From an uncultured bacterium (GTDB lineage: Bacteria > Bacillota > Clostridia > Oscillospirales > Oscillospiraceae): a stretch of DNA of 37,274 bases. The position numbers and the translations under genes were made by a program. The DNA lies in assembly GCA_947364395.1 (NCBI GenBank), contig CANASS010000018.1, positions 1 to 37,274 of the forward strand, written 5' to 3'. Under the pieces are notes generated by a model, which worked only from the letters and a program-made list of their open reading frames with translations, was not told the DNA's origin and did not search any database. Positions 23,387 through 31,244 of this stretch are shown here, piece by piece; within the stretch, counting starts at the first letter, position 1, and every line of letters begins with the position of its first letter.

Positions 23387-24223
23387 ATGAAATTTGACGT
23401 GCGCTACGCCAACCACCCGGAGGATTCCGCCCTGTACACCACCGAGGAGCTCCGCCGCCACTACCACATCAGCGGCCTCTTTCAGCCGGATGAGATCTGC
23501 CTCACCTACTCCCACCAGGACCGCATCATCGCCGGGGGCGTCATGCCGGTGGAGGGAGCGCTGAAGCTGGAGAGCTGCAAGGAGCTGGCCGCCCCCTATT
23601 TCCTGGCCCGGCGGGAGCTGGGGGCCATCAACATCGGCGGCCCCGGCGTCCTCACCGTGGACGGCGCGGAATACCAGCTGAACAGCCGGGACGGCATTTA
23701 TGTGGGCATGGGGGCCAAGGAGCTGGTGTTCCGCTCCCTGGAGAAGGACAGCCCCGCCAAGTTCTATGTCAACTCCTGCCCCGCCCACCGCGCCTGCCCC
23801 ACGGTGCTCATCCCCATGGACAAGGCCCGCTATAACCACCTGGGGGCCCAGGAGACGGTGAACGAGCGCATCCTGCGCCAGTATATCCACCCCGCCGTGT
23901 GCGAGAGCTGCCAGCTCAGCATGGGCATGACCGCCCTGATGCCCGGCAACGTGTGGAACACCATGCCCAGCCACACCCACGAGCGGCGGATGGAGGTCTA
24001 TATGTATTTCGACGTGGCCCCGGACCAGGCGGTGTTCCACATAATGGGCCAGCCCGGGGAGACCCGGCACATCGTCATGCACAACGAGGAGGCGGTGATC
24101 TCCCCCAGCTGGTCCATCCACTCCGGCGTGGGTACCGCCAACTACACCTTTATCTGGGGCATGTGCGGCGAGAACCAGGACTTTGACGACATGGACGGCA
24201 TCCCCACCAGCGAGCTGCGGTAA
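23387..24223 (+). CDS. kduI: 5-keto-4-deoxyuronate isomerase KduI
   Basis: 278 residues, the exact usual length. The zinc ligands known for E. coli KduI fall at the same places: His196, His198, Glu203 and His245. It converts 5-keto-4-deoxyuronate (from pectin or glycosaminoglycan breakdown) to a 2,5-diketo form. The start is the ATG at 23387, 7-8 bases after GGAGGG; a TTG five codons earlier is in frame but is part of the ribosome site. It is a lone gene here: the usual partner kduD and lyase genes are not in the window. Confidence 0.95.
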   Translation: MKFDVRYANHPEDSALYTTEELRRHYHISGLFQPDEICLTYSHQDRIIAGGVMPVEGALKLESCKELAAPYFLARRELGAINIGGPGVLTVDGAEYQLNSRDGIYVGMGAKELVFRSLEKDSPAKFYVNSCPAHRACPTVLIPMDKARYNHLGAQETVNERILRQYIHPAVCESCQLSMGMTALMPGNVWNTMPSHTHERRMEVYMYFDVAPDQAVFHIMGQPGETRHIVMHNEEAVISPSWSIHSGVGTANYTFIWGMCGENQDFDDMDGIPTSELR

Positions 24224-24277
24224 CGCCATAGGAGAAGAGCGGCGCACCCCTTGGGCGCATACCGTAAGGAAGCTGAC

Positions 24278-24315
24278 GCCCGCCGGAAAGAAGCGCTTCC
24301 CGGCGGGCACTGCTT
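24278..24315 (+). terminator. Probable terminator after kduI
   Basis: 9-bp stem GCCCGCCGG/CCGGCGGGC (24278-24308) with an inner GAAGCGCTTC palindrome, then ACTGCTTTAT. The T-run is short. Confidence 0.55.
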
Positions 24316-24360
24316 TATCGTAAATCGACCAATAAATCGAGTTTTATGGAGGAAAGCGGA

Positions 24361-24966
24361 ATGAACCGTATAATACCAAGGATTGGCTCGGCAATCGTTA
24401 CAGCGGCGGTATTTCTATTTGCGGCCTGTTTGCTCACCGACTTTCCGTTTGGCTCGTACTTGGTATGTATGTTTCTGCCCATTGGTTATATCATGATGGC
24501 GGCGGGACTGCATTATGAGAGTCATGAAAGCCGGCGTGTGGCCGCAAATACTGGAATGGCGTTTGCGGTCGTCTACGCGGTATTGATCTTTGTTGTATAT
24601 TTCGCACAGACAACCAGCGTCCGCTTCGGCGGGTTGAGCGAACAGGCCCAGAGGATTCTGGATTTTCAAAGAGGGGGCCTGATTTTCAACTATGACCTGC
24701 TGGGGTATGGCATGATGGCCCTTTCCACATTCTTCATGGGCCTGTCTGTACAGGCGGACAGCACAGCAGACAAGTGGATGAAAGCTCTCATGGTGATCCA
24801 TGGCATTTTCTTTTTCGGCTGCTTTATCATGCCGATGACCGGCGCGTTCGCCAGCATGTCAGATGGAAGGACCAATGCCGGGGGCACCGCCGCGCTTGCC
24901 GCATGGTGCGCGTATTTTCTTCCTATTGGGATACTGGCATACAGGCACTTTGGGAAAGACCGCTGA
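24361..24966 (+). CDS. Polytopic membrane protein of unknown function, lower GC
   Basis: 201 residues, about five hydrophobic segments, no catalytic motif I recognise. The ATG at 24361 is 8 bases after GGAGG; the ATG at 24346 overlaps that site and is less likely. Base use is visibly lower in GC than in neighbours (many A/T third positions: ATA, TTT, ATT), suggesting recent arrival or a different expression class. No neighbouring gene suggests a role; a clear promoter was not found in 24224-24360. Confidence 0.7.
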   Translation: MNRIIPRIGSAIVTAAVFLFAACLLTDFPFGSYLVCMFLPIGYIMMAAGLHYESHESRRVAANTGMAFAVVYAVLIFVVYFAQTTSVRFGGLSEQAQRILDFQRGGLIFNYDLLGYGMMALSTFFMGLSVQADSTADKWMKALMVIHGIFFFGCFIMPMTGAFASMSDGRTNAGGTAALAAWCAYFLPIGILAYRHFGKDR

Positions 24967-25038
24967 TAATTTCCGAATTTGTGGTTCTTCTCCGCAGGCG
25001 TGTTCCTCGAACGCGGCATCGCGGGTTACACAGTATGA

Positions 25039-25084
25039 AAAGGGCAAGGCAGACCGCAGTGGTCTGTCTTGCCCTTTACTTTTT
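25039..25084. terminator. Bidirectional terminator between the membrane protein and malQ
   Basis: 17-bp stem (25039-25055 with 25061-25077; one G-T pair), loop GCAGT, then ACTTTTT on the plus strand. It overlaps the malQ stop codon. Confidence 0.85.
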
Positions 25085-26588
25085 ACGCATTTTTCGACTT
25101 TTTCAGCTTTTGGGGCAGACGCTGGTACACCTTGGCTTCCTTTTTCAGCCGCGCGGCCAGAGCCGGAGTGAAGGCCCCGGGCAGAGCCCGCCACATCCAG
25201 TTGGTACCCAGGGTGGAGGGGATGTTCATCCGGGCCTCGCTGCCCAGGCCCAGCAGGTCCTGGGCCTGCATCACCGCCAGATCGGCGGGGGACGCCCAGG
25301 CCGCCCGCATCATCCCCCAGTGGTAGCCCTCCCGGCTGTTCAGCCGCAGGTAGGCCTTGGCAAAAGACACGTCCTTCTTGGGGGCGGTGGCCATCCAGCC
25401 CAGAATGGTGTCGTTGTCGTGAGTGCCGGTGTAGGCCACGCAGTGGGCGGGGTAGCAGTGGGGAAGGTAGTCGCTGCCGTTGTCCCGGCTGTCGAAGGCG
25501 AATTCCAGGATCTTCATGCCGGGATAGCCCGTCTCCCGCAGCAGCTCCCGCACCGAGTCGGTGAGAAAGCCCAGGTCCTCGGCGATAATGTTCTGTTTCC
25601 CCAGCTTCTCGTTGACGGTTTTGAAGAAGTCCAGGCCGGGCCCGGGACGCCAGCGGCCGTTTTTGGCGGTCTCCTCCCCGTAGGGGATGGCGTAGTAGGC
25701 GTCAAAGCCCCGGAAATGGTCGATGCGCAGCATGTCGTAGACGGTGAACTGATAGGCGATCCGCTTCAGCCACCACTGGTAGCCGTCCTTTTTCATGGCC
25801 TCCCAGTTGAACAGGGGATTGCCCCACAGCTGGCCGTCCTCGGAAAAGCCGTCCGGGGGACAGCCCGCCACCTCGGTGGGAATCCCGTTCTCATCCAGCT
25901 GGAACTGGTCCGGGTTGGCCCACACGTCGGCGCTGTCGCCGGAGACGTAGATGGGCAGGTCGCCGATGATATACACGCCCTTGCCGTTGGCGTAGGATTT
26001 CAGGGCCTTCCACTGGCGGAAAAACAGGAACTGTACCGCCTTCCAGAAGCCGACCTGGTCGGCCAGCTCCTCTTTGGCGGCGGCCAGGGCCTGGGGGCGG
26101 CGCAGGCGGATGTCCTCGGGCCAGGTGAACCAGGAGGCCCCGCCGTTCTGGTCCTTCAGGGCCATGAACAGGGCGTAGTCCTCCAGCCAGTCCGAGCCGC
26201 CGCAGAATTCCGCGAATTCGGCGGGAGGGGCGGCCAACAGCCGGTCCGCCGCCCGTTTCAGCACCGGGTAACGGGTAGCGTACATCAGGCCGTAGTCCAC
26301 GTTCTGGGGGTCGTCTCCCCAATTGAGGTCCCGGTACTCCCCGGGCTTCAGCAGCCCTTCCTCCGCGAGATCGTCCAGGTCGATGAAATAGGGGTTGCCG
26401 GCGTAGGAGGAGAAGGACTGGTAGGGGGAATCGCCGTAGCTGGTGGGACAGATGGGCAGGATCTGCCAGTAGGTCTGGCCTCCGGCGGACAGAAAGTCCG
26501 CGAACTGGCGGGCGGCGGCCCCCAGAGTGCCGATGCCGCAGGGGGAGGACAGGGAGGAAATGGGCATCAGGATGCCAGAGCATCGCAT
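25083..26588 (-). CDS. malQ: 4-alpha-glucanotransferase (amylomaltase, GH77)
   Basis: 501 residues. GH77 motifs are present: GDLPIYVSGDSADVWANP, MLRIDHFRGF (nucleophile Asp), IIAEDLGF (acid/base Glu), YTGTHDNDT. It moves glucan segments between maltodextrins, releasing glucose. The start is the ATG at 26588, which follows AAAGGTGG; the ATG at 26606 lies six codons upstream and overlaps this site. Last gene of the transport operon, downstream of the LacI-type regulator; this position identifies the transporter as maltodextrin-type. Confidence 0.95.
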   Translation of the reverse strand: MRCSGILMPISSLSSPCGIGTLGAAARQFADFLSAGGQTYWQILPICPTSYGDSPYQSFSSYAGNPYFIDLDDLAEEGLLKPGEYRDLNWGDDPQNVDYGLMYATRYPVLKRAADRLLAAPPAEFAEFCGGSDWLEDYALFMALKDQNGGASWFTWPEDIRLRRPQALAAAKEELADQVGFWKAVQFLFFRQWKALKSYANGKGVYIIGDLPIYVSGDSADVWANPDQFQLDENGIPTEVAGCPPDGFSEDGQLWGNPLFNWEAMKKDGYQWWLKRIAYQFTVYDMLRIDHFRGFDAYYAIPYGEETAKNGRWRPGPGLDFFKTVNEKLGKQNIIAEDLGFLTDSVRELLRETGYPGMKILEFAFDSRDNGSDYLPHCYPAHCVAYTGTHDNDTILGWMATAPKKDVSFAKAYLRLNSREGYHWGMMRAAWASPADLAVMQAQDLLGLGSEARMNIPSTLGTNWMWRALPGAFTPALAARLKKEAKVYQRLPQKLKKSKNA

Positions 26589-26608
26589 GAGAAGTCCACC
26601 TTTCATTT

Positions 26609-26640
26609 GGACCGCCGTTCCTGGGTCAGAACGGCGGTCC
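26609..26640. other. Perfect inverted repeat between lacI-type gene and malQ
   Basis: 12-bp perfect arms GGACCGCCGTTC/GAACGGCGGTCC with an 8-base loop. No T-run follows, so it is not a normal terminator; it may protect or modulate malQ mRNA. Confidence 0.6.
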
Positions 26641-26645
26641 GTCGG

Positions 26646-27665
26646 TTAGTGTGCCGCCGGGGTCCTGGGCGGGGCCACGCTCTCCCCGGGGATGAGCTGG
26701 AAGGGCACCACGCTGTGGACCGGGGGGCGGGGGCGCTGGAGATTGTCCAGCAGCAGGTCCACCCCTTGACGGGCCAGCTGCTGGATGTCCTGCCGGACGG
26801 TGGTGAGCCGGGGCAGGGAGAATTGGGACAGGGGGATGCCGTCGTACCCCACCACGGAGATGTCCTCCGGCACCCGCCGCCCCAGGTCCCGGATGGCCCG
26901 GATGGCCCCGATGGCCATCACGTCGCTGATGCAGAACAGGGCGGTGAGCTCCGGGCACCGGGCCAGCAGGCGTTTGGTGGTGTCATAGGCATCGGGGAGG
27001 GAGTAGCGGCAGGGCTCGCACAGGCGGGCCTCAAAGGGCAGGCCCAGCTCGTCAAAGGCCCGCTGGCAGCCCTGGACCCGGCGGTAGCTGATCTGGGTGC
27101 AGGACCAGTTGCCGCCCAGCACGCCGATGTGCCGGTGGCCCTGGCCCGCCAGATAGCGCACCACCTGATAGGCCGCCTCCCCGTCGTCGGTGGTGAGGGA
27201 GGACAGGTTGGGGAAGTCCAGCTCCCTGGCCGAGTTGGTGAGCAGCACGCAGGGGACGGTGATGTGCCCGAACTGCGCCTGGAAAAACTCCAGGTCCCCC
27301 CCCAGGAACAGGATGCCCAGGGGCTTGCGCTCCCGGCACAGCCGGACGGCGTAGGCCACCTCGTTGTCGTCCTCGTCCAGGTAGTAGACGGCTGCGTCCC
27401 GCTCCGCCTCCTGCAAGAGCTGCTGGCAGCGCTCCACCAGATCGGCGAAGAGCATGTTCATGGTGCCCTTGACAATGATAGCGATGGAGGCACTGGTCTG
27501 CTGCTTCAGGTGCCGGGCGTTGGTGTTGGGCTGGAAGTTCTGCTCCTCCACCACCGCCAGCACCCTCCGCCGGGTCTCCTCGGACACGTCGGGGTGGTCG
27601 TTGAGCACGCGGGATACGGTGGTCACGCCCACGCCGGACAGCCGGGCAATATCCTTGATGGTCAT
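26646..27665 (-). CDS. LacI-family transcriptional regulator
   Basis: 339 residues. N-terminal helix-turn-helix MTIKDIARLSGVGVTTVSRVLN and the hinge, then a periplasmic-binding-protein-like sugar sensor with VVGYDGIPLSQFSLPRLTTVRQD. The start is the ATG at 27665, six bases after AAAAGGAGGG; the open frame runs 18 codons further but without a ribosome site. It lies between the permease genes and malQ, so it most likely controls this operon. CG-centred sites of the LacI type are seen before the binding-protein gene. It also has its own promoter. Confidence 0.93.
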   Translation of the reverse strand: MTIKDIARLSGVGVTTVSRVLNDHPDVSEETRRRVLAVVEEQNFQPNTNARHLKQQTSASIAIIVKGTMNMLFADLVERCQQLLQEAERDAAVYYLDEDDNEVAYAVRLCRERKPLGILFLGGDLEFFQAQFGHITVPCVLLTNSARELDFPNLSSLTTDDGEAAYQVVRYLAGQGHRHIGVLGGNWSCTQISYRRVQGCQRAFDELGLPFEARLCEPCRYSLPDAYDTTKRLLARCPELTALFCISDVMAIGAIRAIRDLGRRVPEDISVVGYDGIPLSQFSLPRLTTVRQDIQQLARQGVDLLLDNLQRPRPPVHSVVPFQLIPGESVAPPRTPAAH

Positions 27666-27690
27666 GGGCGTCCCTCCTTTTCGGCCATCT

Positions 27691-27719
27691 ATTTTACCGC
27701 TTTTTTGTCTCCCGCGCAA
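27691..27719 (-). promoter_or_regulatory. Own promoter of the LacI-type regulator
   Basis: TTGCGC (27719-27714), 17-bp spacer, TAAAAT (27696-27691) on the minus strand. The preceding intergenic bases also hold a 14-bp palindrome GCCCCC-GC-GGGGGC at 27769-27782. Confidence 0.75.
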
Positions 27720-27794
27720 GCCTTATTTTTGAGATTTTCACTTCCCGCCGGAAGCGCGGCGCCGCTTTGCCCCCGCGGGGGCGGGACGACGGGC

Positions 27795-28646
27795 TCAGCC
27801 CTTGACGGCGCCGGCCGCCACGCCCTTGATGATGTGCTTCTGGCAGGTGAGATAGAATACGATGACGGGGATGATGGACAGCAGGATCAGGGCCATGGTG
27901 GCACCCAGGTCCACGGTGCCGTAGCTGCCCTTCAGGTACTGGATGTGGATGGGGATGGTGCGGTACTCGTTGATGTCCAGCACCAGCACGGGGAGCAGGT
28001 AGTCGTTCCACACCCACATGATCTCCAGGATGCCCACGGAGATCATCGTGGGCTTCAGCATGGGCAGCACCACCAGAAAGAAGGTGCGCAGGGGCCCGCA
28101 GCCGTCGATGGCGGCGGCCTCCTCAATCTCCAGGGGGATGGATTTGACGAAGCCCACGAACATGAAGATGGCCAGGCCCGCGCCAAAGCCCAGGTACACG
28201 ATAGGAATGGTCCAGGGGGTGTTCAGGCGGAGCTTATCCGCCGTCTTGGACAGGGTGAACATTACCATCTGGAAGGGGACCACCATGGAGAACACGCACA
28301 GGAAGTACAGCGCCCGGCAGAAGGGGGAGTCCACCCGGGTGATGTACCATGCGGCCATGGAGGTGCACACCAGGATCAGGGCGGTGGACAGCACGGTGAC
28401 GATGATGCTGTATTTCACGCTGTCCAGGAAGGGGTAGTTGCCGAAGGTCATGCCCTTGATGAAGTTGTCCAGCCCCGCGGACATCTCGCCGAAGGGGAGG
28501 GCGAAGGTATCGGTCTTGACGTAGGTATTCAGCTTGAAGGAGTTGATGACCACCATCAGCACCGGAATGACGTAGATCACGGAGATAATGGACAGCACCA
28601 CGGTGAGAATGGTCTTGTTGCGGCGTTCGGCAGCGAGGGTGTTCAT
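27795..28646 (-). CDS. ABC sugar transporter permease (MalG-like)
   Basis: 283 residues, about six membrane segments. The ATPase-contact motif EEAAAIDGCGPLRTFFLVVLPMLKP lies near residue 175. Together with the upstream permease it would import an oligosaccharide. ATG at 28644-28646 shares one base with the stop codon of the preceding gene (TAATG). No ATPase gene is in the operon, so a shared MsmX-like ATPase is likely needed (inference). Confidence 0.95.
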   Translation of the reverse strand: MNTLAAERRNKTILTVVLSIISVIYVIPVLMVVINSFKLNTYVKTDTFALPFGEMSAGLDNFIKGMTFGNYPFLDSVKYSIIVTVLSTALILVCTSMAAWYITRVDSPFCRALYFLCVFSMVVPFQMVMFTLSKTADKLRLNTPWTIPIVYLGFGAGLAIFMFVGFVKSIPLEIEEAAAIDGCGPLRTFFLVVLPMLKPTMISVGILEIMWVWNDYLLPVLVLDINEYRTIPIHIQYLKGSYGTVDLGATMALILLSIIPVIVFYLTCQKHIIKGVAAGAVKG

Positions 28647-29551
28647 TACTGCTGCACCTCCTTTTTACGGGTGTAGGCAAGCTGAGCCAGACCCAGTCCG
28701 GCCACCAGCACGAAGAAGATGACCGCCTTGGCCTGGGCCACGCCCTGGGAGGCGGAGCTGGTGCCGTAGAAGGTGCTGTAGATGTTCAGCGCCAGCATCT
28801 CGGTAGTCTTGATGGCGGAGCCGTCGGGCTGGATGATGAAGGGCTGGCCGCCGGTGAGGGCCAGGTTCTGGTCGAACAGCTTGAAGCCGTTGGTCAGGGA
28901 CAGGAACGTGCAGATGGTGATGGAGGGCATCACGTTGGGGATGGTCACCTTAAACAGGGTCTGGGACTTGGTGGCGCCGTCGATGCGGGCGGCCTCCAGC
29001 ATGTCCTCGGGCACCGCCTGGAGCCCGGCGATGTAGATAATCATCATGTAGCCGATCTGCTGCCAGCACATGAGGATAATCAGGCCCCAGAAGCCGAACC
29101 GGCTCTCCATCAGGATGGAGGTGCCGAACCGGCCCAGGATGCCGTCAAAGATCATGGACCAGATGTAGCCCAGCACGATGCCGCCGATGAGGTTGGGCAT
29201 GAAGAACACCGTGCGGAAGATGTTGCTGCCCTTGATGTTCTGGGTGAGGATGTAGGCCACGGCGAAGGCCAGCACGTTGATGAGCACCAGGGACACCACG
29301 GTGAACAGGGCGGTGTACCAGAACGCGTGGGTGAAGGTGACATCCTGGAAGGCTTTGACGTAGTTGTTGATGCCGATGAACTTGGCGTCGGCGATCAGCT
29401 TGAACTCGCACATGGACAGGTAAATGCCCTGGATAAAGGGCCAGACAAACCCGATGATAAAGGCGGCCACCACCGGACCCAGGAACAGCGGGAACCAGCG
29501 CCGGGTGGAACTGCGGATGGTACCGCCTTTGCCTTTCTTGTTCCGTTTCAA
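28646..29551 (-). CDS. ABC sugar transporter permease (MalF-like)
   Basis: 301 residues with about six membrane segments and the motif EAARIDGATKSQTLFKVTIPNVMPS. The start is a TTG at 29551 after AAGGGAG (reading MKRNKKGKGG, with a basic cytoplasmic N-terminus). It is separated from the binding-protein gene by a 143-base gap that holds two strong hairpins, and overlaps the next permease by one base. Confidence 0.93.
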   Translation of the reverse strand: MKRNKKGKGGTIRSSTRRWFPLFLGPVVAAFIIGFVWPFIQGIYLSMCEFKLIADAKFIGINNYVKAFQDVTFTHAFWYTALFTVVSLVLINVLAFAVAYILTQNIKGSNIFRTVFFMPNLIGGIVLGYIWSMIFDGILGRFGTSILMESRFGFWGLIILMCWQQIGYMMIIYIAGLQAVPEDMLEAARIDGATKSQTLFKVTIPNVMPSITICTFLSLTNGFKLFDQNLALTGGQPFIIQPDGSAIKTTEMLALNIYSTFYGTSSASQGVAQAKAVIFFVLVAGLGLAQLAYTRKKEVQQ

Positions 29552-29599
29552 GGTATCAGCTCCCTTTTCTTAAAAATGCGGGAAAGGGGCTCCCCGTCC

Positions 29600-29656
29600 C
29601 AGCGCCCCGGCAGGGCGCTGAGACAATAGGGCGGGGCGGGCGATTGGGCCCGCCCC
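29600..29656. other. Two hairpins between binding-protein and permease genes
   Basis: CAGCGCCC/GGGCGCTG (29600-29620, loop CGGCA) and GGGGCGGGC/GCCCGCCCC (29633-29656, loop GATTGG). Neither has a T-run, so they are likely mRNA-stability or partial-attenuation structures that raise binding-protein over permease expression. Confidence 0.6.
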
Positions 29657-29694
29657 ACCACAGCTTTCCCTATGATTTTGTGCGAAGCACCCCT

Positions 29695-30974
29695 TTAGCC
29701 GTTGGCGTTCTTGTACTGCACGGCCCAGCCGTCCACGAAGGCGGTGCGGACCTGCTCCCAGTTGGCGTCGGACTGGTCGGCGTTGTAGGCGTTCAGCGCG
29801 GACACGATGGCCTTGCGGTACTCGTCCACGTTGGGCTGGAAGTTGGTGGCGGCGTTCATGGAGTAGCAGCCGTCGGCGGAGTACTGCTCGGCGGCGGCCA
29901 GGAAGCCGTTGGTGGACTTGGCGGCCTGCTTATAGGGCATAACGCCGAAGGTGTCAACCAGCTTGCGGGAGGCGTCGGGATCGGTGACGCACCACATCAT
30001 GAAGTCCATGGTGGCCTTCTGGTCGGCCTCGGAGGCCTTGGAGTTGATGGCCCAGTAGTTCTCGGTGCCCACGTTCAGGCCGGCCTTCTCCTCGCCGGGC
30101 ACGCCGCAGTAGTAGGGGATCATGGTGGCGTTGGGCACGGCGTCGGCCACGCCGCTCTCACCGGAGAAGGCCCAGGAGCCGTTGACATAGAAGGCGGCCT
30201 TGCCGGTCTTGAACTCGTTCAGGGGGTCGTGGCCGCCCACGGACAGCTCCTTGGGATCGGTCAGGCTGTTGTTGATGCACAGTAGAGCATCTTGTAGTTG
30301 TCCATATACTTGCCGGTGATGCTGGGCGGGCACTCCTTCCAGACCTCGCCCTCCTGCTCGTAGTAGTACTCCAGGTTGGCCATGTGGCCGGTGAAACGCC
30401 AGGAGGAGGAGTCGTCCATGTCGGAGGAGCTGAAGGCGTCGAAGCCCAGCTCGGCGGCCCGGGCGTGGATGTCCTCCACCACGGTCTTCAGGGACTCAAA
30501 ATTCTTGATGTCCTCCACCTTGTGGCCGGCCTTCTCGATGAGGTCGGGGTTGACGATGATGCCGTAGCACTCGTAGCAGTAGCTGATGGACACCAGGTGG
30601 CCCTCGTCGTCGTAGAGGGTGTACTCGTCGGTGGTCAGCTCCTTGGCGATGGCGGTGTCCTTCAGGTCCACGGCGTAGTCCTTCCAGTCCTTCACCGCGG
30701 CCTGGTTGCCGATGATGAACAGGGTGGGGGGAGCGGACTTGTCCATCTCGGAGTTCAGGGTCTGGCTGTAGGTGCCGGAGGCGGCGGTGACCACCTTCAC
30801 GGGCACGCCGGTCTTGTCGGTGTACATCTTGGCCACTTCCTGGAGGACGCCGTCGGACTCAGGCTTGAAGTTGAGCCAGTAGACGGAGCCCTCCGCTTTC
30901 TTTCCGCCGCAGCCGGCCAGCAGGGACACCAGCAGCAGGCAGGAAAGAGCCAGTGCAGACAACTTTTTCATCAT
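29695..30974 (-). pseudogene. Frameshifted sugar-binding lipoprotein (MalE-type)
   Basis: The protein is split into two frames. Frame 1 (ATG 30974 to a stop at 30261) encodes a lipoprotein signal (LLAGC, Cys22) and the N-terminal half. Frame 2 (about 30282 to 29695) continues the family as LCINNSLTDPKEL..., GKAAFYVNGSWAF, ending NANG. The join is near 30282: TAC in frame 1 and CTG in frame 2 share one base, so a -1 change (loss of one base, or four) is needed. Joined length would be about 426 residues, normal for extracytoplasmic sugar-binding proteins. The rest looks intact and not decayed, so a sequencing error or a very recent mutation is as likely as a true pseudogene. No slippery heptamer is seen there, which argues against programmed frameshifting. 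Confidence 0.85.
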
Positions 30975-31011
30975 TTTCTTTTCCTCCTAATCATTTCATG
31001 TAGCGTGGGGG

Positions 31012-31050
31012 TGGAAACGTTTCTGGTAGCGTTACCGGGAACGTTTCCAG
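31012..31050 (-). promoter_or_regulatory. Three tandem CG-centred operators of the sugar-uptake operon
   Basis: GGAAACGTTTCT, GGTAGCGTTACC and GGGAACGTTTCC follow each other with CG centres at 31018/19, 31030/31 and 31042/43, exactly 12 bp apart. They lie between the expected transcription start (about 31058) and the ribosome site. The first also resembles a catabolite (cre) site. LacI-family proteins bind such CG-centred palindromes. Confidence 0.8.
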
Positions 31051-31064
31051 AACCCTGTGACAAC

Positions 31065-31093
31065 ATCATAGCAATATCATACACAGTTTGCAA
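31065..31093 (-). promoter_or_regulatory. Promoter of the sugar-uptake operon
   Basis: TTGCAA (31093-31088), 17-bp spacer, TATGAT (31070-31065) on the minus strand, with TGn before the -10. Confidence 0.85.
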
Positions 31094-31149
31094 GAGAAAA
31101 TTTGTCGTTTTCTACAACTTCGGAGGATTGCAAAAATTCAGGGTCCCAT

Positions 31150-31193
31150 TTTTGTGGAAAATGCTTGATCGACAGGCAGAATTTTCCACAAAA
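31150..31193. repeat. 13-bp perfect inverted repeat with DnaA-box-like arms
   Basis: TTTTGTGGAAAAT (31150-31162) and ATTTTCCACAAAA (31181-31193), 18-base spacer. Each arm carries TTTTCCACA or its complement. It lies between the sugar-operon promoter and the lexA terminator. Confidence 0.75.
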
Positions 31194-31240
31194 TAAAAGA
31201 AAAAGCTCCTTTGGCTTCCAGAAAAAGCCAAAGGAGCTTT
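31192..31240 (-). terminator. Terminator after lexA
   Basis: 16-bp stem (31202-31217 with 31225-31240), followed on the minus strand by TTTTCTTTTATTTT. Confidence 0.9.
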
Positions 31241-31244
31241 GAGC

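Noticed and set aside
26609..26640. Terminator between the LacI-type gene and malQ
   Set aside because: The stem is perfect but has no T-run on either strand; malQ has no other promoter that I can see, so it must be read through.
24774..28676. A 1300-codon open frame on the plus strand through malQ, the LacI gene and a permease gene
   Set aside because: It runs antisense to three well-supported genes and shows no domain; it arises from GC-rich third positions.
30261..30333. Programmed -1 frameshift in the binding-protein gene
   Set aside because: No slippery heptamer or downstream pseudoknot was seen at the join, and such control is not known for these lipoproteins.
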